15,201 bases of DNA, taken from Lachnospiraceae bacterium (lineage in GTDB: Bacteria > Bacillota > Clostridia > Lachnospirales > Lachnospiraceae). Positions 5,543 through 12,591 of this stretch are shown piece by piece. The first letter of the stretch is position 1; every line of letters begins with the position of its first letter. Where the stretch lies: the NCBI GenBank assembly GCA_017391545.1, contig JAFOYD010000180.1, positions 1 to 15,201 on the forward strand, written 5' to 3'. The translations under genes were made by a program, and so were the position numbers. The notes under the pieces are model-generated. The model was given only the letters and a program-made list of their open reading frames with translations, had not been told where the DNA came from and ran no database searches.

Positions 5543-8212
5543 ATGAAAGCTAAGAAGCCAATAAAACTTGACAAATTATATCTATTTTCGTTTTTGATTC
5601 CTACACTGATCATGCTTGTGATCTTCTTCATACGAAAAATATATCCGTTTGGTGACCGTTCCTTTCTTCACATTGATATGTATCACCAGTATTTTCCGTT
5701 TCTGGTCGAATTTTATCATAAGCTCAAAAGTGGAGAAAGCCTTTTGTATTCCTGGCACACGGGAATCGGCTCCAATTTCTATGCCCTTTTTATCTATTAC
5801 CTTGCCAGTCCGTTCAACTGGTTATGCGTTCTTGTTCCAGAAAACTTCCTGATGGAATTTCTGTCATATATGGTGGTAGTAAAGATCGGACTCTGCGGTC
5901 TGACCTTTACCTACTATATCAGGAAGCATTTTAGCACAGATTCGTGGACGGTACTGTGTTTTTCCTTATTCTATGCTTTATCGGGATTTATGGCAGCTTA
6001 CAACTGGGATGTAATGTGGCTTGATGTCATTATTCTTGCCCCAATTGTCATTCTCGGTCTGGAGCGCCTGGTAAATGAAGGAAAGTGTTATCTCTACTGT
6101 ATCACATTAGGGCTTTCCATATTATCAAACTATTACCTTTCCATCATGCTTTGTATCTTCCTTGTTCTTTACTTCGTAGTCCTTTTGATTATAAGGAATC
6201 CGTCCTGTGAAGATTCATCTGCACCATTAGCCTTTCCAGGTCTTAACAAGGTCAAAAATTTTTATGCGAAGGCAATCATACGATTTGGCGTCTATTCGCT
6301 TCTTGCAGGCGGTCTGAATGCCATCCTGCTGCTTCCTGAGCTTGCAGCACTCAAGTTCACGGAATTCAGTGACATCAGCTTTCCGACGAAAGTAAAAACC
6401 TACTTCTCTGTCATTGATATGCTCGCAAGACATTGCTTTAACGTCATTGTCGAAACAGGTCTTGACCACTGGCCCAATATTTACTGTGGTGTGGCAGTAT
6501 TCCTGTTTCTTCCATTGTATGTCATGCAGAAAAAAATACCTGTCAGGGAAAAAGCTCCAAAACTGATTTTACTGGCATTTATGCTGATCAGCTTTTCTAC
6601 AAATACCCTGAACTTTATCTGGCATGGTATGAATTATCCCGATTCTCTGCCTGCCAGACAATCCTTTTTGTATACATTCCTGTTGCTGACTTTGTGCTAC
6701 GAAGCATTCATGCATATACGGGAACACTCTGGAAACGAAATCATGGCAGTATTCGCAGGCGTATTGTTCTTTATTCTTCTATGCGAAAAACTGATCACTG
6801 ATGACGCCTTTACGGGTGTCTGCTTCCTTGTTACCGGAATCTTTTTACTGATCTATGCAGGATTTATCCATAACTACAGATTGCACAGCGAACTTCCCAG
6901 ATGGCTTTGTATCTGCACTATGATTGTCGTGATTGCCGAATCAGGAATCAACACTTATCTGACAAGTGTTCCTACCGTATCACGTTCAAGCTACCTGTCA
7001 AACTATGATTCATATCAGACTTTGACTGACAGGACAGTCGAAAACGAAAAGGGCGATTTCTTCCGCTTCGAAAAATTTGCACGCAGAACCCAGAATGATG
7101 CCATGCTAATTGGATTCAATGGGGGATCCTATTTTTCCTCCACGATCAATTCCCTGATCACCAATTTCTATGAGAAATATGGCATGAAGGGAAGCCGTGT
7201 AAACTACTGCTATGACGGTGCCACACCAGTTACGGCGGCGCTTCTTTCCGTCAGGTATATGTTCTATACCTTGGACAGAGGATATGATAATCTCTTTGAA
7301 CTAGTCGATATGGAGGGAAAGCTTTATCTCTATAAGAACAATTATTCACTCCCGCTCGGATATATGATCACAGCCAACTCAGATGTCATCCCGGAGGACG
7401 ATGAGACTGCATCATCATACACACAAACTCCTGAAAACCTTGAGGAGACGGATGATGATAATGGAGATTTTTCCGGGGATATGCTGATGGAACTCTTCAG
7501 TGATGCGCAGTATGTTGAAGAAAATATTCATGAAGACAGAGAATATGACAAAAATATTGACCCGATCGAGCGTCAGAACAGACTTGTACACAAGCTTGGC
7601 ATCCCTGACGATGTATTTACCAAAGTAGACATCAACTCCTATGGCAGCCAGGCGGATCTGTATATTGATGAGGATGCACACTACTACGCATATACCTCGA
7701 ACACCAAGATTGATACCATCAAGTTAAATTATGAGGAAACCTCCAAAAGCTTTTCCCAGATCAAGAAAAAATATATTCTGGATCTTGGATACCATAAGTC
7801 CGGCGATATCGTATCACTCCACTCCGAAAACGGCGAGGAGCTTAATCTTGTCGCATACAAGGTAAATGAGCCTGCTCTGAACAGCTTTATCACGAAGCTC
7901 AACCAGCAGACCATGACTGTTGACAGTTATGACGAGACCTCTATCAAAGGTCATATTGATGTTTCCTCTGCCGGTCAGCTCGTGTTGTCTGTTCCATACG
8001 AATCAGGGTGGACACTCTATGTAGATGGCGTCAAGACGGATATGGACTTATTTGAAGATACTTTTATCAGTGTATATCTGGATGAAGGAACGCATAGTGT
8101 TGAACTGCAATACTTCCCTGACGGTCTGATTCCAGGTGTTGTCATCTCGATCATATGCATTCTGCTGCTTGCAGGTCTATACATCGTCTCAAAAAAACAC
8201 AGTCAGAAATAG
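5543..8212 (+). CDS. YfhO family membrane glycosyltransferase-like protein
   Basis: This large polytopic protein (889 aa) belongs to the YfhO family. The family includes GT-C-type proteins that transfer a sugar from an undecaprenyl-phosphate carrier onto lipoteichoic acid or related polymers outside the membrane. The N-terminal membrane segment (about 12-30) is followed by the characteristic first outer loop, with D45 in HIDMYHQYFPF and YSWHTGIGSNFY around 69-80. About a dozen further hydrophobic segments run to residue 470. A soluble extracellular part (about 475-860) follows, then a final membrane anchor (about 860-882) and a short lysine-rich tail. A very acidic stretch spans about 616-672. 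Start at 5543 is set by the ribosome binding site. It is coupled to the LtaS-type gene with 13 bp between them, which supports a joint role in envelope polymer synthesis. No CsbB-like donor-making enzyme is in the window. Confidence 0.86.
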   Translation: MKAKKPIKLDKLYLFSFLIPTLIMLVIFFIRKIYPFGDRSFLHIDMYHQYFPFLVEFYHKLKSGESLLYSWHTGIGSNFYALFIYYLASPFNWLCVLVPENFLMEFLSYMVVVKIGLCGLTFTYYIRKHFSTDSWTVLCFSLFYALSGFMAAYNWDVMWLDVIILAPIVILGLERLVNEGKCYLYCITLGLSILSNYYLSIMLCIFLVLYFVVLLIIRNPSCEDSSAPLAFPGLNKVKNFYAKAIIRFGVYSLLAGGLNAILLLPELAALKFTEFSDISFPTKVKTYFSVIDMLARHCFNVIVETGLDHWPNIYCGVAVFLFLPLYVMQKKIPVREKAPKLILLAFMLISFSTNTLNFIWHGMNYPDSLPARQSFLYTFLLLTLCYEAFMHIREHSGNEIMAVFAGVLFFILLCEKLITDDAFTGVCFLVTGIFLLIYAGFIHNYRLHSELPRWLCICTMIVVIAESGINTYLTSVPTVSRSSYLSNYDSYQTLTDRTVENEKGDFFRFEKFARRTQNDAMLIGFNGGSYFSSTINSLITNFYEKYGMKGSRVNYCYDGATPVTAALLSVRYMFYTLDRGYDNLFELVDMEGKLYLYKNNYSLPLGYMITANSDVIPEDDETASSYTQTPENLEETDDDNGDFSGDMLMELFSDAQYVEENIHEDREYDKNIDPIERQNRLVHKLGIPDDVFTKVDINSYGSQADLYIDEDAHYYAYTSNTKIDTIKLNYEETSKSFSQIKKKYILDLGYHKSGDIVSLHSENGEELNLVAYKVNEPALNSFITKLNQQTMTVDSYDETSIKGHIDVSSAGQLVLSVPYESGWTLYVDGVKTDMDLFEDTFISVYLDEGTHSVELQYFPDGLIPGVVISIICILLLAGLYIVSKKHSQK

Positions 8213-8221
8213 CCAAAAAAC

Positions 8222-8250
8222 AAGAAAAAGGAGCGTCGCTCCTTTTTCTT
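8222..8250. terminator. Bidirectional terminator between yfhO and rqcH
   Basis: A perfect 13-bp inverted repeat (arms 8222-8234 and 8238-8250, core GGAGC/GCTCC, 3-nt loop) has A-rich and T-rich outer halves. It lies 9 bp after the yfhO stop and 13 bp after the rqcH stop, so it can end both convergent transcripts. Confidence 0.92.
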
Positions 8251-8263
8251 ATTTTATCTTTTA

Positions 8264-10003
8264 TCAGTCTTCAATTTGCTGTAATCCATCAATATCCGAA
8301 TCGATCACCAATGAATAATTGGTATAATACACAACAAATCCGGGCTTTGAACCGTTTGGTTTTTTTACATTTTTCTTTTGTGTATAATCAATCTCAACCT
8401 TTTCCTGCCCTCTTGCCTGAGAATAATGTGCCGCAAGTCTTCCTGCCTCCTCAAACACTCTGTCGGGAAGCTCGTCCCCATTTGATTTGACTACCACATG
8501 AGAGCCCGGAATCCCTTTTGCATGGAACCACCAGTCATTTCCTGTCGCAATTCTAAAGGTAAGATCCTCATTCTGATAATTATTTTTGCCAACATAGATA
8601 TGATATCCATCGCTGCTCATATAGTGAAACGGCTTGCTGGTTATCCTTTCGCGCTTTGCACTGCCCTTTCTTCTGATGTAACCACTTTCGATAAGCTCCT
8701 CTTTGATCTGCACCAAGTCCTCCTCCTTTAACGCGATATCAAGTGATGTACTGATCGAAGACAGATGTTCTATCTCTTCTCTCGTTTCTTTGGTAAGAGT
8801 CGTCAGCGCCTCGTAGGTACGCTTTAGCTTCTGGTATTTATCAAAATATTTCTTGGCATTTTCTCCTGCCGAAAGCATTGGATCAAGCGGAATCGTAATC
8901 ATCTGGTTATCATAATAATTCAAAGCCTCCATCGACTTTGCCCCAGGTTCCACACCGTATCCATATGCATTGAGCAGTTCACCATACACTCTGTATTTTT
9001 CTCTCTTTTGTGTATCCTCAAGCTGTTTGACCTGCAGATCATATTTTTTTACATTTCTCTCAAGCGCCGTCTGAACAATCTTACGCAGATCAACAGAACG
9101 CTGTCTGATTCGCGTAATGGTATTTTTTTCTGCATAATAGTACTCTAACAGCTCCGAAATCGTGTCGAATGTCCTGACACAGTCTGGTGCATATGAGCTT
9201 AATCTGGTAGCTGCGTATTCCACCGGCTGCCTGTTCTCATAGACGACATTTGGAAAAAATCTACCGTTTTGAATATCCGCATTCAACTCAAGAAGAACCT
9301 GCTTCATGCGTTCGAGCTCATCCGGCGTAAGCTCCGCCGTCGATTTGTCCGAATCAATATTTGCACGATAACACAGCTCATGGGCAATGCATGGCGATAT
9401 CCCTGTGAAACCTGAATACACAGCCTTAAACAAAGCCATATTTTTGGCTACAAGAACGGATGCCAGTTCATCCGGAGTACACTCTGACAGCTCCGCTTTG
9501 TCCTGTGTCTTCGGTATGAAATACTCGCGCCCCGGAAGGACTTCTCTTACCGAGCTCACCATACCTGAAATATGCTTAATGCTGTCGATGATCATATTTT
9601 TATCATCGCAGAATATGATATTGCTGTGCTTTCCCATAAGCTCAATAATCAGATACTTTCTGCACAAATCACCAAGCTCATTTAAATGTTCCAGTTCGAA
9701 ACGCACGATGCGTTCCAGCCCGGGCTGTGTGACAGCCACGATGCGCGCGTTCTGCAAATGTTTTCTTAACAGCATGCAGAAATTAGGGGCTGTCATAGGG
9801 CTTGTCTTGTTCTTGTCTGTCAGATACAACAGTGGCAGGGATGCATCTGCTGACATCAGCATCCTCACCTGTCCACAGCTTCCCTTTATAGTCAAGAGTA
9901 GCTCATCCTTTTCAGGCTGAGCTATCTTGTATACTCTGTTTCCAACTAATTTGTCTTGTAATTCACTGACAATCCCTGCGATTGTCACTCCATCAAACGC
10001 CAA
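8264..10003 (-). CDS. rqcH: RqcH/FbpA (NFACT) ribosome-associated quality control factor
   Basis: RqcH binds stalled 50S subunits with peptidyl-tRNA and directs the addition of C-terminal alanine tails that mark the nascent chain for degradation. Homologues were first named as fibronectin-binding FbpA. The 579-aa product shows the NFACT-N domain (about 1-170, beginning MAFDGV), a helix-hairpin-helix region (about 190-250), a long charged coiled-coil segment (about 290-445) and the NFACT-R domain (about 456-560, with WWFHAKGIPGSHVV at 491-504). The start is TTG, supported by the canonical MAFDG N-terminus and an AGGGAG site 9 nt upstream. The Asp-Arg pair needed for tRNA binding in B. subtilis (D97/R98) appears here as E97/R98. 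It lies 36 bp after glgA with no hairpin between, so it is probably cotranscribed with glgA. Confidence 0.94.
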   Translation of the reverse strand: MAFDGVTIAGIVSELQDKLVGNRVYKIAQPEKDELLLTIKGSCGQVRMLMSADASLPLLYLTDKNKTSPMTAPNFCMLLRKHLQNARIVAVTQPGLERIVRFELEHLNELGDLCRKYLIIELMGKHSNIIFCDDKNMIIDSIKHISGMVSSVREVLPGREYFIPKTQDKAELSECTPDELASVLVAKNMALFKAVYSGFTGISPCIAHELCYRANIDSDKSTAELTPDELERMKQVLLELNADIQNGRFFPNVVYENRQPVEYAATRLSSYAPDCVRTFDTISELLEYYYAEKNTITRIRQRSVDLRKIVQTALERNVKKYDLQVKQLEDTQKREKYRVYGELLNAYGYGVEPGAKSMEALNYYDNQMITIPLDPMLSAGENAKKYFDKYQKLKRTYEALTTLTKETREEIEHLSSISTSLDIALKEEDLVQIKEELIESGYIRRKGSAKRERITSKPFHYMSSDGYHIYVGKNNYQNEDLTFRIATGNDWWFHAKGIPGSHVVVKSNGDELPDRVFEEAGRLAAHYSQARGQEKVEIDYTQKKNVKKPNGSKPGFVVYYTNYSLVIDSDIDGLQQIED

Positions 10004-10012
10004 AATTTCACA

Positions 10013-10018
10013 CTCCCT
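10013..10018 (-). promoter_or_regulatory. rqcH ribosome binding site (supports the TTG start)
   Basis: AGGGAG on the minus strand lies 9 nt before a TTG codon at 10003. With the conserved MAFDG beginning of the protein, it fixes the start at this non-ATG codon. Confidence 0.75.
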
Positions 10019-10039
10019 GTAGTACTGTAGATGATTGCC

Positions 10040-11488
10040 TTATCCAATCATCCAGTCATACATCTCCTGATATTTCAGAGCTGACACTCTCCATGAGAAA
10101 TCAGCGGCCATGGCTCTGTCAACGATCTTATTCCAATCGCGCTTTCTGTCATAGTAGATTCGCTCTGCATACCGGATGGTGTTGAGCATCTCATGCGCAT
10201 TGTAATTGGTAAAGCTAAAGCCTGTACCTCTTCCTTCAAACTCATTGAACGGCTCAACAGTATCCTTAAGTCCTCCTGTCTCACGCACGATTGGCACTGT
10301 TCCATAGCGCAGGGACATGAGCTGGCTAAGTCCACAAGGCTCGAACAGAGAAGGCATCAGGAAGGCATCACATGCAGCATAGATTCTGTGTGAAAGCTCC
10401 TCTGAATAGTAAATATTAGCTGATACCTTGCCATGATATTTCCAGTCAAAATGACGGAACATATTTTCATAGCGTTGCTCACCCGTACCAAGAATAACAA
10501 GCTGTACATCATCCTTGCTGCACATCTCATCCATAATGTAAGCGATCAGGTCAAAACCTTTCTGATCTGTCAGACGGGATACGATACCAATCATCATCTT
10601 CTTATCATTTTCTTCAAGCCCCAGCTGTTTCTGTAGTTCTCTCTTATTTTTAATTTTCTCTTTTCTAAAGTTCGAAGCGTTATAATGATGCAAAATATAT
10701 TTGTCTGTCTCAGGATTATACTCACCATAGTCGATTCCGTTGACAATTCCTCTCAGATCATTTCGTCTGGCTGTCAGCAGACCATTGAGCTTCTCACCAT
10801 AGAACTCTGTCTTGATTTCCTCAGCATACGTAGCACTTACTGTTGTAATGGCGTCCGCATACGTAAGTCCGCCCTTTAACAGATTGCCATCCTTGAAATA
10901 GCCAAGCTTATCCGGTGTAAAATAGGAACCATCAAGTCCTGTGATATTCTGAACAGTCTTGATATCATAAATTCCCTGAAACTTCAGATTGTGGATGGTC
11001 ATAACTGTCTTGATGCCCCTGTAGAACTCGCCCTGAGCAAACCGTTCCTTCAGATAAACAGGAATAATCGCTGTCTGCCAGTCATGGCAATGTACAATGT
11101 CAGGTCTAAAGCCTACAACCGGTAAAATTGACAATGCTGCCTTTGAGAAGAATACGAACTTGGTAAGTTCACCAATGACATCATCACCATATGGCTTAAA
11201 CCCTCCGAACATTTTCTCATTGTCAATGAAATAATATGTGATACCATCATACTGTGCCTCAAGCACTCCGACATACTCACTCTGCCCCATGAAATCCAGA
11301 TAGAAATGTGTTCTGTACTGCATTAATGATTTCATATGATCTGACATGCACATATATTTTGGAAGAATCACTCTAGCGTCAAAATACCGCTTGTCATAAT
11401 ACTTTGGGAGAGAACCTACTACATCTGCAAGTCCTCCTGTCTTAATAAATGGTACACCCTCTGAAGCCACAAATAAAATGTTTTTCAT
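10040..11488 (-). CDS. glgA: Glycogen (starch) synthase, ADP-glucose dependent, GT5
   Basis: GlgA (482 aa) extends alpha-1,4-glucan chains using ADP-glucose. The GT5 N-terminal donor motif KTGGLADVVGSLP is present at K16. HDWQTA (near 134) and the retaining-glycosyltransferase motif FEPCGLSQL with its catalytic glutamate near residue 382 follow, then the RETGGLKDTV segment near 401-410. The length is normal for bacterial GlgA. The start is ATG with an AAGGG-type site about 10 nt upstream. No glgB, glgC, glgD or glgP is in the window, so the other glycogen genes lie elsewhere. It has its own promoter at 11558-11587, while no terminator separates it from the Spo0A-like gene upstream or from rqcH downstream. 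Confidence 0.95.
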   Translation of the reverse strand: MKNILFVASEGVPFIKTGGLADVVGSLPKYYDKRYFDARVILPKYMCMSDHMKSLMQYRTHFYLDFMGQSEYVGVLEAQYDGITYYFIDNEKMFGGFKPYGDDVIGELTKFVFFSKAALSILPVVGFRPDIVHCHDWQTAIIPVYLKERFAQGEFYRGIKTVMTIHNLKFQGIYDIKTVQNITGLDGSYFTPDKLGYFKDGNLLKGGLTYADAITTVSATYAEEIKTEFYGEKLNGLLTARRNDLRGIVNGIDYGEYNPETDKYILHHYNASNFRKEKIKNKRELQKQLGLEENDKKMMIGIVSRLTDQKGFDLIAYIMDEMCSKDDVQLVILGTGEQRYENMFRHFDWKYHGKVSANIYYSEELSHRIYAACDAFLMPSLFEPCGLSQLMSLRYGTVPIVRETGGLKDTVEPFNEFEGRGTGFSFTNYNAHEMLNTIRYAERIYYDRKRDWNKIVDRAMAADFSWRVSALKYQEMYDWMIG

Positions 11489-11547
11489 ACGATCAAATCC
11501 CTTTCCTCACTAATTATGGTGCCTCTAAACAAGACATCAATGTATAA

Positions 11548-11599
11548 CTTATGATTAATTATACACCAGACACCATATGAATGTAAAGGAAATCATAAG
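11548..11599. repeat. 9-bp inverted repeat bracketing the glgA promoter
   Basis: CTTATGATT at 11548-11556 and its exact reverse complement AATCATAAG at 11591-11599 enclose the glgA -10 and -35 hexamers. The first arm covers the predicted start site, one base from the -10 box. The other ends three bases above the -35 box. Centres are 43 bp apart, about four helical turns, so both arms face the same side of the DNA. This looks like a pair of operator half-sites, but no regulator is identified. Confidence 0.55.
11558..11587 (-). promoter_or_regulatory. Promoter of glgA
   Basis: On the minus strand TTTACA (11582-11587) and a perfect TATAAT (11558-11563) are separated by 18 bp. The predicted start is near 11551, giving a leader of about 60 nt. 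The two hexamers are enclosed by a 9-bp inverted repeat listed separately. Between them, the spacer contains a near-tandem GGTGT-type repeat. Confidence 0.7.
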
Positions 11600-11616
11600 C
11601 AATCCAAAGTCTAAAA

Positions 11617-12159
11617 TTACCTGTAGTGAAGTCTGATCTTATCTGCAATGAGCGCGATAAACTCAGAATTCGTAGGTTTTCCCTTGCCAATATTGATCGT
11701 ATAGCCAAAAAGCGAATCGAGTGTTTCCATCTTTCCTCTGCTCCATGCTACTTCGATCGCATGCCTGATCGCACGCTCGACGCGGCTTGGTGTTGTCTGG
11801 TACTTTTTTGCAATCGATGGGTAAAGTATTTTTGTAATAGAATTGAGCATTTCAATGTCTTCAACCGACATCATGATGGCCTCGCGCAGATATTGATATC
11901 CTTTAATATGTGCGGGCACTCCAATCTCATGTATCATGTCGGTTACATCTTTTTCAAGGTCATGTGTATTTGCGGAAGCACTGGCAACGTTACCACTATC
12001 AGATTTATTGCCCATCAGATTTTTATCGTTTCCGGTAAGCTTTGATCCTGCCGGAACTGTGATCATAATCTGAAATTCCTTGTCCTTTGTCAATAAGTCG
12101 CTGAGCATTCTGAAGATTTTCTCGTTATCCTGCTGTGTCATTACGTTTAGTTGTTCCAT
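11617..12159 (-). CDS. Spo0A DNA-binding domain protein lacking the receiver domain
   Basis: The 180-aa product carries a complete Spo0A C-terminal (Spo0A_C) DNA-binding domain at about residues 66-180. It shows [20 protein letters not shown] (76-95), [14 protein letters not shown] (107-120), recognition-helix region [17 protein letters not shown] (126-142) and [17 protein letters not shown] (161-177), all nearly as in B. subtilis Spo0A. The usual phosphoreceiver domain is missing. Residues 1-65 are instead a short helix (about 12-24), a hydrophobic strand ([11 protein letters not shown], 28-38) and a polar Gly/Ser/Asn linker. The start is secure: GGAGG lies 7 nt before the ATG, and an in-frame stop occurs upstream without another start. 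The domain is full and undamaged, so it is probably a working regulator rather than a pseudogene. It is not full-length Spo0A, which should be encoded elsewhere if the organism sporulates. Confidence 0.9.
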   Translation of the reverse strand: MEQLNVMTQQDNEKIFRMLSDLLTKDKEFQIMITVPAGSKLTGNDKNLMGNKSDSGNVASASANTHDLEKDVTDMIHEIGVPAHIKGYQYLREAIMMSVEDIEMLNSITKILYPSIAKKYQTTPSRVERAIRHAIEVAWSRGKMETLDSLFGYTINIGKGKPTNSEFIALIADKIRLHYR

Positions 12160-12252
12160 AGCTTTTCCTCCATTCCTTTTTTCAAATAAAACCCTAACGT
12201 TTTCTGTCTAAAAGAATCCGAAAAGCAATTGTCCCCCTTCTCAATTACTTAC

Positions 12253-12281
12253 AAATTCTACCACTATTTGGCAATCTCTAT
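12253..12281 (-). promoter_or_regulatory. Possible sigma-H-like promoter of the Spo0A-like gene
   Basis: On the minus strand ATAGAGATT (12273-12281), an 11-bp spacer and GTAGAATTT (12253-12261) resemble the sigma-H consensus (RnAGGAwww, 11-12 bp, RnnGAATww). The -10 part fits fully; the -35 part has two mismatches. Sigma-H drives spo0A in Bacillus, which makes the match suggestive, but it overlaps the sigma-A candidate and could be chance. Confidence 0.3.
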
Positions 12282-12309
12282 TATATAAGAATGTCAATTT
12301 ATCTTGCAA
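12280..12309 (-). promoter_or_regulatory. Possible sigma-A promoter of the Spo0A-like gene
   Basis: On the minus strand TTGCAA (12304-12309), 18 bp and a perfect TATAAT (12280-12285) form a moderate promoter. The leader would be about 115 nt. A TTGACA also occurs here (minus strand, near 12293-12298), but it has no -10 box at correct spacing. The upstream end lies 6 bp from one of the CTTATCGC/TTTGCGCGAT elements. Confidence 0.5.
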
Positions 12310-12315
12310 CTGTTA

Positions 12316-12337
12316 CTTATCGCAGAATTTGCGCGAT
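12316..12337. repeat. GC-rich motif CTTATCGCAG / TTTGCGCGAT upstream of the Spo0A-like promoter
   Basis: CTTATCGCAG (12316-12325) and TTTGCGCGAT (12328-12337) face each other, forming an imperfect inverted pair (TTATCGC against GCGCGAT). The second half is identical to each unit of the tandem repeat at 12451-12470. The element sits 6 bp above the candidate -35 box of the Spo0A-like gene, a usual place for a regulator site. Confidence 0.5.
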
Positions 12338-12450
12338 GAGTACAGCATTTACCATTTTATCCCAGATTCCCCGAAAATACCGTAAAAACGGCTGTTTCTT
12401 AATGTTGAAAGCGGTCAAACTTTTTTCATATTTCTATTTTTTCTTCTTAG

Positions 12451-12470
12451 TTTGCGCGATTTTGCGCGAT
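12451..12470. repeat. Perfect tandem repeat of TTTGCGCGAT
   Basis: Two exact copies of the 10-bp unit TTTGCGCGAT lie head to tail, one helical turn apart, followed by AAG so that the second reads TTTGCGCGATAAG. Its reverse complement, CTTATCGCGC, matches the CTTATCGC half-site at 12316. The repeat is 57 bp above the tRNA promoter and about 140 bp above the candidate promoter of the Spo0A-like gene. GC-rich cores stand out in AT-rich surroundings. Confidence 0.6.
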
Positions 12471-12527
12471 AAGTTTTTTGATTTTACCGCTTCTGGATAG
12501 AATCAGAAAAAAAATTCAAAAAATGTA

Positions 12528-12556
12528 TTGACATTTCATTCCAAAATTAGTATACT
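12528..12556 (+). promoter_or_regulatory. Strong promoter of the tRNA-Val/tRNA-Met unit
   Basis: TTGACA (12528-12533), a 17-bp spacer and TATACT (12551-12556) nearly match the vegetative consensus. It lies 35 bp before the first tRNA, which fits a short, processed leader. Confidence 0.9.
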
Positions 12557-12591
12557 GATTAAGTCAGCTGAAACAACAGTTGATAGAGTTT

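Larger units (their letters stand above)
12160..12591. other. Gene-free divergent control region between the Spo0A-like gene and the tRNA genes
   Basis: This AT-rich stretch of about 430 bp holds no convincing gene. It contains minus-strand promoter candidates for the Spo0A-like gene (12253-12309), three copies of TTTGCGCGAT (12328-12337 and 12451-12470), a small hairpin CCGT-AAAA-ACGG at 12380-12391, and the plus-strand tRNA promoter (12528-12556). A 69-codon open frame at 12291-12500 has no ribosome binding site and low-complexity content, so I do not call it. The leader of the Spo0A-like transcript could be over 100 nt; I see no known riboswitch in it. Confidence 0.6.

Noticed and set aside
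9160..9175. TGTCGAA 0A-box-like heptamer inside rqcH
   Set aside because: A single short match inside coding sequence is expected by chance and is not near a promoter. No such box is seen in the intergenic regions of the window.
9387..9920. 177-codon plus-strand frame
   Set aside because: It is fully antisense to the well-supported rqcH coding sequence and shows no domain.
12380..12391. Small CCGT-AAAA-ACGG hairpin as a terminator or small RNA
   Set aside because: Only four pairs and no clear T run follow, so it is too weak to call on its own.
12291..12500. 69-codon open frame between the Spo0A-like gene and the tRNAs
   Set aside because: There is no ribosome binding site, the content is low-complexity and aromatic, and it covers promoter and repeat elements. 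Non-coding is more likely.
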